Assembly: GCF_000154845.1 (NCBI RefSeq)
Contig: NZ_DS981509.1
Location: forward strand, 62,001-126,000
Direction: 5' to 3'
Source of the DNA: Phocaeicola coprocola DSM 17136
Lineage (GTDB): Bacteria > Bacteroidota > Bacteroidia > Bacteroidales > Bacteroidaceae
Length of the DNA: 64,000 nucleotides
Shown one piece after another: positions 9,323 through 17,836 of this stretch (position 1 is the first letter of the stretch; the number at the start of each line of letters is the position of its first letter). Below the pieces are notes generated by a model. It did not search any database, had not been told where the DNA came from, and saw nothing but the letters and a program-made list of their open reading frames with translations. Both the position numbers and the translations under genes were made by a program.

Positions 9323-9389
9323 ACCAATGAATAAGTAAAAACAATATAACGAAATCCCGCTTCTGGAAAGAAACGGGATTTTTTATTTT
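9296..9389 (+). promoter_or_regulatory. Transcription attenuator (antiterminator and terminator)
   Basis: The terminator stem pairs AAATCCCG (9352-9359) with CGGGATTT (9374-9381) and is followed by a T-rich run to 9389. Its left arm overlaps CCCGCTT (9356-9362), which is exactly complementary to AAGCGGG (9296-9302) inside the leader-peptide frame. A ribosome stalled in the Phe/Tyr run would leave 9296-9302 free to pair and block the terminator. A short ACTTC/GAAGT pairing (9251-9255 with 9290-9294) could sequester that region when translation is fast. Confidence 0.8.
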
Positions 9390-9402
9390 AAACCAAGAGC
9401 AA

Positions 9403-10245
9403 ATGAAAAAGATAGCAATACAAGGTGTTCCGGGCTCATACCACGACATTGCCGCCCACAAATATTTCAAGGATGAAGAAATAGAGTTAATCTGTTGCAA
9501 TACATTCGAAGAAGTATTCGAGAACATGCGCAAGGACAGCAATGTAATCGGAACAGTTGCCATAGAAAATACAATTGCCGGAAGCCTGCTTCATAACTAC
9601 GAATTACTCCGCGAAAGTGGAGCTACTATCATCGGAGAACACAAGCTTCGTATCAGCCACAACATCATGTGTCTGCCCGATGAAAGCTGGGAGGACCTGA
9701 CAGAAGTAAACTCTCATCCGGTAGCCCTGGCACAATGCCGCGAATTTCTCCAGCACCATCAGGAACTGAAAGTTGTAGAAACCGATGATACTGCCGGAAG
9801 TGCCAAAAACATCCACGAAAAACAACTGAAAGGACATGCAGCCATCTGCTCCAAATATGCAGCAAGCATGTATGGAATGAAAATACTTCAGGAAGGAATT
9901 GAAACCAACAAACACAATTTTACACGCTTTCTTATAGTATGCGACCCGTGGATTGCCGACGACCTGAAAGACCGTTCGAAGGTAAACAAGGCAAACATCG
10001 TTTTCTCACTTCCACACAATGAAGGAAGTCTTTCGAAAGTTCTTTCCATTTTTTCATTCTACAACATAAACCTGACTAAGATACAATCATTGCCCATCAT
10101 CGGACGCGAATGGGAATATATGTTCTACGTAGACGTGATGTTCAATGATTACCTGAGATATAAACAATCTATCGATGCGGTAACCCCGCTCACTAAAGCA
10201 CTTAAAATTTTAGGAGAATATGCAGAAGGAGAATCAACATTATAA
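9403..10245 (+). CDS. pheA: Prephenate dehydratase
   Basis: A 280-residue protein with the prephenate dehydratase domain (about 1-180) and an ACT regulatory domain (about 195-275). Visible motifs are AIQGVPGSYHDIAA at the start, ENTIAGSL (about 54-61), and the catalytic Thr-Arg-Phe in NFTRFLIV (about 171-178). The ACT part shows GSLSKVLSIFSFYNINLTKIQSLPI. It converts prephenate to phenylpyruvate, and the ACT domain binds phenylalanine for feedback control. It is the first structural gene behind the attenuator, and its end overlaps the next gene by 26 bases. Confidence 0.95.
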   Translation: MKKIAIQGVPGSYHDIAAHKYFKDEEIELICCNTFEEVFENMRKDSNVIGTVAIENTIAGSLLHNYELLRESGATIIGEHKLRISHNIMCLPDESWEDLTEVNSHPVALAQCREFLQHHQELKVVETDDTAGSAKNIHEKQLKGHAAICSKYAASMYGMKILQEGIETNKHNFTRFLIVCDPWIADDLKDRSKVNKANIVFSLPHNEGSLSKVLSIFSFYNINLTKIQSLPIIGREWEYMFYVDVMFNDYLRYKQSIDAVTPLTKALKILGEYAEGESTL

Positions 10246-11404
10246 TATACAGCCCGCCGACAGACTGGCTAGTGTCAGCGAATATTATTTCAGCCGTAAA
10301 CTGAAAGAAGTGGCAAAGATGAACGCCGAAGGTAAGGATGTCATCAGCCTGGGTATAGGAAGTCCGGACATGCCGCCATCGGAAGAAACCATCAATGTAT
10401 TATGCGAAAATGCCCGCAAGGCAGATGCACACGGCTACCAGCCCACAGTAGGTATACCTGAACTGCGCAAGGCGATGGCCGACTGGTACAAACGCTGGTA
10501 CAATGTCGATCTTGATCCTGCTACGGAAATACAGCCGCTCATCGGATCAAAGGAAGGTATCCTGCATGTCACACTGGCTCTCGTCAATCCGGGAGATCAG
10601 GTTCTGGTTCCTAATCCGGGATATCCTACCTACACTTCACTAAATAAAATATTAGGAAGTGAGATCGTCAATTATAACCTGAGGGAAGACAATCACTGGC
10701 AACCCGATTTTGATGAACTGGAGAAAATGGATTTGAGCCGTGTGAAAATTATGTGGACCAACTACCCCAACATGCCGACAGGAGCAAATGCCACCATGGA
10801 GTTGTACGAAAAGCTGGTCGACTTTGCCCGCCGCCACAACATCGTCATTGTAAACGACAACCCATACAGCTTCATTCTGAACCATAAGCCTATCAGTATC
10901 CTCAATGTTCCGGGAGCCAAAGAATGCTGTATCGAGTTCAACTCCATGAGTAAGAGCCACAACATGCCGGGCTGGCGTGTAGGTATGCTTGCCACCAACG
11001 CGACTTTTGTACAGTGGATTCTGAAAATAAAAAGTAATATCGATTCGGGAACTTTCCGTCCCATGCAGCTCGCTGCCGCACAGGCATACCGCAACAGTGC
11101 AGAATGGCACGAAGAAGCAAACATCAACGTATACAGCCGCCGTCGTAAACTGGCGGAGGAAATCATGACTACACTGGGATGTACATTCGATTCTGATCAG
11201 GTAGGTATGTTCCTTTGGGGAAAAATTCCTGAGAGCTATACTGATGTAGAAGACCTGACAGAGAAAGTATTACACGAAGCACGGGTATTTATTACTCCGG
11301 GATTTATCTTCGGAAGCAACGGAAAACGGTATATCCGCATTTCTCTCTGTGCCAAGGAAGGAAAACTGGCTGAAGCCCTTAAACGCATCAAAGCAATTTT
11401 CTAA
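10220..11404 (+). CDS. Class I/II aminotransferase (aromatic amino-acid transaminase)
   Basis: A 394-residue PLP enzyme. The N-terminal substrate region contains SLGIGSPDMPPS, the central part contains NYPNMPTGA (about 180-188) and NDNPYSF, and the PLP lysine sits in SMSKSHNMPGWRVG (about 243-256). Homologues are sometimes named LL-diaminopimelate or aspartate aminotransferases. Its place between pheA and the DAHP synthase points to the last step, phenylpyruvate and hydroxyphenylpyruvate to Phe and Tyr. Translation starts inside the end of pheA, so the two are coupled. Confidence 0.85.
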   Translation: MQKENQHYNIQPADRLASVSEYYFSRKLKEVAKMNAEGKDVISLGIGSPDMPPSEETINVLCENARKADAHGYQPTVGIPELRKAMADWYKRWYNVDLDPATEIQPLIGSKEGILHVTLALVNPGDQVLVPNPGYPTYTSLNKILGSEIVNYNLREDNHWQPDFDELEKMDLSRVKIMWTNYPNMPTGANATMELYEKLVDFARRHNIVIVNDNPYSFILNHKPISILNVPGAKECCIEFNSMSKSHNMPGWRVGMLATNATFVQWILKIKSNIDSGTFRPMQLAAAQAYRNSAEWHEEANINVYSRRRKLAEEIMTTLGCTFDSDQVGMFLWGKIPESYTDVEDLTEKVLHEARVFITPGFIFGSNGKRYIRISLCAKEGKLAEALKRIKAIF

Positions 11405-11433
11405 AGAATAATAAATTAAAAAGACAAGATAAT

Positions 11434-12501
11434 ATGGAACTAAATTTGCAACCCATCGAACTGGAAGGTGTATCAAAAGAACACCCTCTTATCATAGCAG
11501 GTCCTTGTAGTGCCGAAACAGAAGAGCAAGTTATCTCAACTGCTACCCAACTGGCCAATAAAGGTATCAAGATTTTCCGTGCCGGAATATGGAAACCACG
11601 TACCAAACCCGGAGGTTTCGAAGGTATCGGTGTGGATGGTCTTGCATGGATGAAACGAGTTAAACAAGAAACAGGCATGTACGTAGCAACCGAGGTTGCA
11701 ACGGCAAAGCACGTATACGAATGTCTGAAAGCAGGTATCGACATCTTGTGGATTGGAGCACGTACCACTGCCAATCCGTTTGCCGTACAGGAAATAGCTG
11801 ACGCACTGAAAGGAGTAGATATTCCTGTTTACGTAAAGAACCCTGTCAATCCGGATCTGGAATTATGGATCGGAGCTTTGGAACGCATCAACAACGCAGG
11901 ATTGAAGCGTCTGGGAGCTATCCACCGCGGATTCTCGTCATACGATAAAAAGATTTACCGTAACTTGCCACAGTGGCATATTCCAATCGAACTGCGCCGC
12001 CGTATTCCTAACCTGCCTATCTTGTGCGACCCAAGCCATATCGGTGGAAAGCGTGAACTCATTGCACCGCTCTGCCAGCAGGCAATGGACCTGGGACTGG
12101 ATGGATTGATTGTTGAATCTCACTGCAATCCGGATTGTGCATGGAGTGATGCGGCACAGCAAATTACTCCAGATGTACTCGACTACATCCTGAATCTGCT
12201 GGTTATTCGTAAAGGGCATCAGTCAACAGAAAGCTTGCACGAACTTCGTCTGCAAATCGATGCGTGCGACAACGAACTGATGGAAATCTTAGCCAAACGT
12301 ATGCGTGTATGCCGTGAAATAGGTACATTCAAGAAAGAGCATAACATGACTGTCCTTCAGACCGGACGTTACAACGAGATACTCGACAAGCGTGGTGCGC
12401 AAGGTACATTATGCGGAATGGATGCCGATTTTGTCAAACAAGTATTCGAAGCTATCCACGAAGAAAGCGTACGCCAGCAATTGGAAATCATTAATAAGTA
12501 A
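11434..12501 (+). CDS. Bifunctional DAHP synthase/chorismate mutase
   Basis: A 355-residue fusion. Residues 1-260 are a class II-like/type Ibeta DAHP synthase (IAGPCSAETEEQ near residue 23, RAGIWKPRTKPGGFEG, IGARTTANPF, HRGFS, CDPSHIGGKRE). Residues 265-355 are an AroQ-type chorismate mutase (LHELRLQIDACDNELMEILAKRMRVCREIG). It catalyses the entry step of the shikimate pathway and, at the branch, chorismate to prephenate, so one protein feeds the prephenate enzymes encoded on both sides. The fusion is normal for Bacteroidales. Confidence 0.95.
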   Translation: MELNLQPIELEGVSKEHPLIIAGPCSAETEEQVISTATQLANKGIKIFRAGIWKPRTKPGGFEGIGVDGLAWMKRVKQETGMYVATEVATAKHVYECLKAGIDILWIGARTTANPFAVQEIADALKGVDIPVYVKNPVNPDLELWIGALERINNAGLKRLGAIHRGFSSYDKKIYRNLPQWHIPIELRRRIPNLPILCDPSHIGGKRELIAPLCQQAMDLGLDGLIVESHCNPDCAWSDAAQQITPDVLDYILNLLVIRKGHQSTESLHELRLQIDACDNELMEILAKRMRVCREIGTFKKEHNMTVLQTGRYNEILDKRGAQGTLCGMDADFVKQVFEAIHEESVRQQLEIINK

Positions 12502-12528
12502 GTAAATAACAGACTTTTATAAGAATCT

Positions 12529-13302
12529 ATGAGAATATTAATTTTGGGAGCCGGAAAAATGGGTTCCTTCTTTACCGATGTATTGAGTTTCGACCACGAA
12601 GTGGCAGTATTCGATGTGAACCCAAAGAAACTGCGCTTTATGTACAACTGCTGTCGGTTTACCAATACTCAAGAAATAGAAGAATTCAAACCCGAACTGG
12701 TTATTAATGCAGCAACGGTAAAATATACTCTTGATGCATTCAATCAGGTTTTGCCCATTCTCCCGAAAGATTGTATCATAAGCGATATAGCTTCTGTAAA
12801 AACCGGACTGAAAGAATTTTACGAAAATTGTGGATTCCGCTATGTATCTACTCACCCGATGTTTGGTCCTACGTTTGCCAACCTTGACAAGCTAAGTACG
12901 GAGAATGCCATCATCATCAAGGAAGGCGACCATCTGGGAAAAATTTTCTTCAAAGATCTGTATCAAAGACTGGGACTTAACATCTTCGAATATACATTCG
13001 AGGAACACGATGAAACAGTAGCTTACTCGCTGTCTATCCCCTTTGTTTCTACGTTTGCCTTCGCTGCGGTAATGAAACATCAGGATGCTCCGGGAACAAC
13101 ATTCAAACGGCATATGGCAATAGCCAAAGGAGTGATGGGCGAAGATGATTTTCTGTTGCAGGAAATCTTGTTCAACCCACGTACTCCGGCACATGTAGAA
13201 GGTATTCGTACAGAACTCAACGAGCTGTTGGATATCATCAACAAAAAAGATGCTGAAAGAATGCGTGCCTATCTTACAAAGATTCGCGAGCATATCAAAT
13301 AA
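12529..13302 (+). CDS. tyrA: Prephenate dehydrogenase
   Basis: A 257-residue NAD(P)-dependent enzyme. It opens with a Rossmann motif (ILILGAGKMGSFF), followed by SDIASVKTGL (about 85-94) and STHPMFGPT (about 106-114), where the histidine is the conserved catalytic residue of TyrA. It converts prephenate to 4-hydroxyphenylpyruvate for tyrosine synthesis. It is shorter than TyrA proteins with an ACT domain, and none is seen. It is the last gene of the attenuator-controlled operon; a long terminator hairpin follows. Confidence 0.92.
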   Translation: MRILILGAGKMGSFFTDVLSFDHEVAVFDVNPKKLRFMYNCCRFTNTQEIEEFKPELVINAATVKYTLDAFNQVLPILPKDCIISDIASVKTGLKEFYENCGFRYVSTHPMFGPTFANLDKLSTENAIIIKEGDHLGKIFFKDLYQRLGLNIFEYTFEEHDETVAYSLSIPFVSTFAFAAVMKHQDAPGTTFKRHMAIAKGVMGEDDFLLQEILFNPRTPAHVEGIRTELNELLDIINKKDAERMRAYLTKIREHIK

Positions 13303-13365
13303 TATAGATGATTTCCAAACGGAAACATGGGATGACTTTACTTACAGTTTATAAGTTGACATTCT

Positions 13366-13430
13366 AAAAGTCCCTCTGTTTTCAGCCTGATATTGCAACA
13401 AATTAAGGCTGAAAACAGAGGGACTTTTCT
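13366..13430 (+). terminator. Terminator of the aromatic operon
   Basis: A nearly perfect stem of about 23 bp (AAAAGTCCCTCTGTTTTCAG with AGCCT, then its complement) around an 17-base loop, ending in a T-rich run. Confidence 0.85.
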
Positions 13431-13646
13431 TTTAAGGTTTCGATTTATCAGATTTTCCAGGCCTAAACCTTACGTTTACAACGACCTGTTTTCTTCATAA
13501 AATCAATACCAGCTTTCACAAAAAACATCAGCATATTATCAGCAATTCTTCCTGATATTTTTTTTAAATTTGTACAAAAAAGCAGATAAACATCAGCTAG
13601 ATTTAAAACAAAGAAATACGGAAACAGCTGCACAATCCATAAAAAA
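13431..13646. other. Gene-free stretch
   Basis: About 215 AT-rich bases between the operon terminator and the terminator of the next minus-strand gene. I see no coding frame, RNA gene or repeat in it. Confidence 0.5.
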
Positions 13647-13679
13647 AGCGGTCAGACCATTTGTCACAGCCCGACCGCT
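13647..13679 (-). terminator. Terminator of the outer-membrane protein gene
   Basis: Arms AGCGGTC and GACCGCT flank a 19-base loop. On the minus strand it is followed by a run of seven T. Confidence 0.7.
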
Positions 13680-13707
13680 CTATACTTAGAAAGAATTTAA
13701 TACGCTA

Positions 13708-14316
13708 TCAGAAGCGATAACCCACAGTTATCATAAAAGCCAGGTTTTTATTATTTTCCTGTGTCAGGCTTTTCTTAAACATGTTAGTAAAACCATACTG
13801 ACCTGTCAGATTCAGCAAATATTTATATCCCAGTTCAAAACCTACTCCATACTGCAAACCTACAGCACAACGGTTCATCAATGCTTCGTCAGCTCCGTCT
13901 ATCTTCTTAAACAGTTTAGTTCCAACTTCAGCACCTCCTGATTCCACAGTCGCTTTTCCGCCCAAACCAAATCCTACATAAGGACCGGCATTTACAACAA
14001 ACGTATTACCTTCGCTGATGGGTAATTTTATAGCAGCCAATAAAGGAATATCCAGATAAACAGGATTAATTTTCGCATCAACACCTTTCTCAGATCCTTT
14101 ACAACCTTTGCTTGTAAAATTCAAACCGGTCTGGAAGGCCCACATATCAGTAATGGCATAATCCATTCCTACTCCTACCGAATAGCCAATCTTCAAGTCT
14201 GCATCACTATTGGTGATGTTTGCCATAGACATACCTGCATGTACATCAAATTTCGCCTGAGAAAAACCGGCAAGTGTACACAATCCTAAAACAACAGTTA
14301 ATAATAACTTCTTCAT
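13708..14316 (-). CDS. Outer-membrane beta-barrel protein (PorT/OmpW-like)
   Basis: A 202-residue protein with a signal peptide (MKKLLLTVVLGLCTLAGFSQA) and alternating amphipathic strands (KFDVHAGMSMANI, YSVGVGMDYAITDMWAFQTGLNF). It ends in the outer-membrane insertion pattern VGYRF with a terminal Phe. This is the porin-family/outer membrane beta-barrel architecture common in Bacteroidales; the transported or bound ligand is unknown. It has its own promoter (14428-14458) and terminator. Confidence 0.85.
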   Translation of the reverse strand: MKKLLLTVVLGLCTLAGFSQAKFDVHAGMSMANITNSDADLKIGYSVGVGMDYAITDMWAFQTGLNFTSKGCKGSEKGVDAKINPVYLDIPLLAAIKLPISEGNTFVVNAGPYVGFGLGGKATVESGGAEVGTKLFKKIDGADEALMNRCAVGLQYGVGFELGYKYLLNLTGQYGFTNMFKKSLTQENNKNLAFMITVGYRF

Positions 14317-14427
14317 AACTGATATTGTTTTTATAAGGTTCTCGTCCCCAAAGAATCTTCGTTTTTGCTTCCGAAGTGTAGGGACTGCTCTTTACAGGCA
14401 CACTTCTGTTTGTTTTGTATCTATTAG

Positions 14428-14458
14428 CAAAGATAATCAATTCTTTCAATATAACAAA
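14428..14458 (-). promoter_or_regulatory. Complete Bacteroidales promoter (-33 TTTG, -7 TATCTTTG)
   Basis: On the minus strand TTTG (14455-14458) and TATCTTTG (14428-14435) are separated by 19 bases, the canonical Bacteroides spacing. It drives the outer-membrane barrel gene. Confidence 0.75.
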
Positions 14459-14619
14459 TTTAAAGGAGAAGAACACAATATTGAACCACGGCTCTTTCAT
14501 TTAAAACAACCTCTATAATCCTTGTTATTCTCCGAAAAACCATTATTTTTGCGCACAGCGATGCAGGAAGCACCGCTTCCGGTGTTTCTTTTTATCGTTC
14601 ATATAAAATTATTTTTGTA

Positions 14620-14684
14620 GGCGGAAATCAAATGCGACAGAGGTCGTTTTTTGATTTCCGCCTTAATTTTCGCTATGCGAAAAT
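14620..14684 (+). promoter_or_regulatory. Hairpins upstream of the ISAs1 transposase
   Basis: GGCGGAAATCAAA (14620-14632) pairs with TTTGATTTCCGCC (14650-14662). Directly after comes ATTTTCGCTATGCGAAAAT (about 14666-14684), and a third small palindrome, ATATGCAACATTTTGCATAT, lies near 14700. A -7 box TATTTTTG is at 14610-14617. The structures could limit transcription into, or translation of, the transposase. Confidence 0.5.
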
Positions 14685-14766
14685 AAGATTTATTTTGCTG
14701 ATATGCAACATTTTGCATATCTAATATATAAAAAAGAAACATGCATTCTGCCGTCGTGGCAGCATA

Positions 14767-15897
14767 ATGAAACATCTGAAAGAATTTGTGAAATCAGTGC
14801 CGGATTACCGCAGGACAGACAAGGGAAACTACAAATACAAGCTGGAAGATATTCTTCTCCTTGTAATACTCGGACGGCTGGGCAAGTGTATGACAAGACC
14901 GGATATAATCAGATTCGGCGAGCGTAATCTGAAACGCTTCCGCTCTTTAGGAATTTTGTTGGACGGTGTGCCTTCTGAACCTACGCTCTGCCGTATATTC
15001 AAACATATTGATGATGAAGCCATGTCTGAGCGGATGTCTGAATTTACCTCCACCTTCCATGATGAGCTTGTCGGTTGTGCCGGAGACATCCTCTGTATTG
15101 ACGGCAAGGCAATGAGAGGGACGGTACTTGAAAACGGACGCACCCCCGACATCGTATCCGCCTATTCCCTTGAAGGAGGTTTCACCCTTGCCACGGACAT
15201 GTGTGAAGAAAAAAGCAACGAGATAACTTCCGTACCCAAACTGTTGGACAAGGTGGATGTGTCAGGATGCATAGTTACGGCAGACGCCATGTCCTTCCAG
15301 AAAGCCATCATAGATAAAATCCGGGAAAAAGGCGGTGATTTCCTTATCGAGCTGAAGGCAAACCAGAGAACTCTGCGATATGGGGTTGAGGACAATGTCG
15401 AACTTGCAGAGCCTGTGGATGTATATTCGGAAGGCCCTTTTCTTGAACATGGCAGAATAGAGACCAGAGTATGCCGTATCTTTCGTGGAAATGACCTGAT
15501 TACGGACAGGAAAAAGTGGAATGGAAATCTGACGGTTGTCGAAATACGGACTGCAACGGAGAGAAAATCTGATGGTCAGAAATCTTCCGAGAGGAGGTTC
15601 TATGTCTCCAGTTTTCACGGAAGTGCCAGGCGGCTGAGTACAATAGCCAGAATGCATTGGGCAATAGAAAGCATGCACTGGGACCTTGACCGCAACCTGA
15701 GGCAGGACTTCATCAGGCGGAATAGTGCAAGGTCCGCCAGAAACCTTGACACGATACAGAGGATAGTACTGGCAATACTTTCTATATGGAAAGGTAAAAG
15801 GAAAAAGCTCTCCGACAAGGCTAAGGGAACGGCCGAACTTATTAGAGAACTTTCTTTGGACTTTACCGCAATGATACATATGCTGGATCAAAAATGA
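14767..15897 (+). CDS. ISAs1-family transposase
   Basis: A 376-residue DDE transposase. The catalytic triad is visible as IDGKAMRG (about 117-124), VTADAMSF (about 170-177) and the glutamate in HWAIESMHWDLD (about 297-308). An N-terminal DDE_Tnp_1-associated domain precedes it. The frame is intact from ATG to stop. It cuts and rejoins the element's ends. Confidence 0.95.
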   Translation: MKHLKEFVKSVPDYRRTDKGNYKYKLEDILLLVILGRLGKCMTRPDIIRFGERNLKRFRSLGILLDGVPSEPTLCRIFKHIDDEAMSERMSEFTSTFHDELVGCAGDILCIDGKAMRGTVLENGRTPDIVSAYSLEGGFTLATDMCEEKSNEITSVPKLLDKVDVSGCIVTADAMSFQKAIIDKIREKGGDFLIELKANQRTLRYGVEDNVELAEPVDVYSEGPFLEHGRIETRVCRIFRGNDLITDRKKWNGNLTVVEIRTATERKSDGQKSSERRFYVSSFHGSARRLSTIARMHWAIESMHWDLDRNLRQDFIRRNSARSARNLDTIQRIVLAILSIWKGKRKKLSDKAKGTAELIRELSLDFTAMIHMLDQK

Positions 15898-16051
15898 GAT
15901 AATTTGTAATTTCAGAGGATTCGTAACGTTTTGGGTATCAATCATAACAAAATCCCTACTTCCCATAAGAAGTGGGTGGGGGAATTATGTGCCTTTATCT
16001 AAGCTTAAATGAAAGAGCCGTGATATTGAACACATCAGTCTGTTCATAAAA

Positions 16052-16081
16052 AAATCCGTCCGGATTCCTCCGAACGGATTT
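16052..16081 (-). terminator. Terminator of the GH10-like gene
   Basis: Stem AAATCCGT (16052-16059) with ACGGATTT (16074-16081), T-rich on the minus strand. Confidence 0.65.
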
Positions 16082-16099
16082 CTTAACTTAATAAATATT

Positions 16100-17602
16100 T
16101 TACAACTTAATTTTTTTCTTAACAGCCTTCGATTCATTATGCAGACGGTCGAGTGCAGTCACTACATAGCGGTACTTAGTCTTTCCGTTTTCATAAGGAA
16201 GTTTATAGAAAGTATTAGTAGTGATTTCAACAATATGAGAAGGATCATTCAGATTAACCTTTTCATCGTTATTGAAGCGATATACTACATAACGCACAGC
16301 CTTGTCCATTTCATCTTTCGCCTTAGGAGCTGTCCAGAACAAAATATATCCGTCGGCAGTCCACACCGGTTTCAGTTTTTTCACTTTACCCGGAGCCTCT
16401 TTATCGATAAAAGGAGAAGCCGGAATCAAAGCTGGATATTTGTGGTAGACATTTGCCAGAACCTCACGATAGTTGCCTTTATTTTCTACCACTGCAGCAG
16501 CATACCACTGACAGCTTCCCTGTACGGTTGGAAGCATACGCTGCAAGTTATATTTGGCAAGCATCTGGTGCTGTCCCGGATTTTTCAGATCTGGCTTTGT
16601 TACAGTACGAACTACGTCTTGTCCGATAAACAGTGGACGTGCGGCAGAATGACGCGCCCACCAGCGGATCAGTTTATCATAATCTGCTGCCGGATGACCG
16701 ATTTCCCAATAGATCTGAGGGATATTATAATCTACCCAGCCATTGTTGACCCAAAGCAGTACATCGGCATACAAGTCATCGTAATTCTGAAGTCCGTTTG
16801 TATCGCTGCCATTCGGATCTGATTTTCTGTTACGATAGATACCGAAGGGAGAAACACCAAACTTAACCCATGGCTTACAACTGCGTACAGTTTCGTGAAT
16901 TTCTTTTATCAAGACATTGACATTATCTCTACGCCAGTCGGCCTTGTTGGTAAATCCGCGACCATAAGCAGCAAAGCTGATGTTGTCTGGAAATTCTTCT
17001 TCCGGATTCGGATACGGATAAAAATAATCATCCATGTGAATAGCGTCAATATCGTAACGAGAAACGATATCTCTTACAATCTTGCAGATATAAGCTCTCG
17101 ATTCAGGATATCCGGGATCGAAATACAGCTGTCCGCCGTAACGTACAAACAAATTAGGGTATTTATTATAAGGATGCATAGGCGACAATGCCGTAGTTCC
17201 CTTGGTCTGTGCACGATAAGGATTTATCCATGCATGAAGTTCCATGCCACGCTTATGACATTCTTCCACCATGAAACGAAGTGGATCCCAGCCTGGCTGA
17301 GGAGCTTTTCCCTGCAATCCGGTAAGGAAACGGCTCCAGGGTTCATAGGTCGACGCATAAAGAGCATCACATTCGGCACGAACCTGAAATATAATCGCAT
17401 TGATACCCGCACCTTTCAGGTTATCCAACTGACGGATCAGAGTCGCTTTCATCTGTTCTGTGGGCATACCTTGAAACTGACCGTTCACACATTGTATCCA
17501 CGCACCGCGGAATTCACGCTTTGGATGCATTGTCTGTGCCTTAACACTTCCGGCAACAAATAAAAGCATTGCCAGCCAAATCAATAAAACTTTTGATTTC
17601 AT
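16100..17602 (-). CDS. Secreted family 10-like glycosyl hydrolase (GHL10, PF02638 type)
   Basis: A 500-residue protein with a signal peptide (about residues 1-22, ending SVKA). The TIM-barrel part carries REFRGAWIQCV, NAIIFQVRAECDALY, ELHAWINPYR (about 121-130) and DAIHMDDYFYPYP (about 186-198), the conserved core of the GHL10 family. A fibronectin-like C-terminal domain follows (about 405-500). Relatives are thought to act on bacterial cell-wall or surface glycans, but this activity is not proven for the family. A -7 box (CAAAGATA on the + strand, 17630-17637) lies upstream. Confidence 0.85.
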   Translation of the reverse strand: MKSKVLLIWLAMLLFVAGSVKAQTMHPKREFRGAWIQCVNGQFQGMPTEQMKATLIRQLDNLKGAGINAIIFQVRAECDALYASTYEPWSRFLTGLQGKAPQPGWDPLRFMVEECHKRGMELHAWINPYRAQTKGTTALSPMHPYNKYPNLFVRYGGQLYFDPGYPESRAYICKIVRDIVSRYDIDAIHMDDYFYPYPNPEEEFPDNISFAAYGRGFTNKADWRRDNVNVLIKEIHETVRSCKPWVKFGVSPFGIYRNRKSDPNGSDTNGLQNYDDLYADVLLWVNNGWVDYNIPQIYWEIGHPAADYDKLIRWWARHSAARPLFIGQDVVRTVTKPDLKNPGQHQMLAKYNLQRMLPTVQGSCQWYAAAVVENKGNYREVLANVYHKYPALIPASPFIDKEAPGKVKKLKPVWTADGYILFWTAPKAKDEMDKAVRYVVYRFNNDEKVNLNDPSHIVEITTNTFYKLPYENGKTKYRYVVTALDRLHNESKAVKKKIKL

Positions 17603-17836
17603 ATTTTTTATACATTATAATCGAGAGGGCAAAGATAAGGAAAAAATAATCAATAACTTACTTTTTCCTCGAATCGATAAAAGAATAAAGCAATGAGGAC
17701 CTGTTTTACACATGTGAAAGCAATAAGCAGAGTTTTTTCCAAAATTGAAGCTATTAACACTCCTTATTTATCTTTTGTTTCACGATATGCATAAAATTCA
17801 CTATTTTTGTCTATCAAAAACCAAACGAATCCAAGC

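Larger units (their letters stand above)
14487..16022 (+). mobile_element. ISAs1-family insertion sequence, complete
   Basis: A 1536-bp element with perfect 18-bp inverted ends CACGGCTCTTTCATTTAA (14487-14504 and, inverted, 16005-16022). The 9-bp target repeat ATATTGAAC lies immediately outside on both sides (14478-14486 and 16023-16031). It carries one intact transposase. Insertion is intergenic, between the barrel-protein promoter and the terminator of the GH10-like gene, so no gene is broken. The intact ends suggest recent insertion. Confidence 0.95.

Noticed and set aside
17807-17836. A TTG start for uvrA
   Set aside because: It overlaps the -7 box at 17802-17809, and the UvrA family starts near [12 protein letters not shown] at 17837.
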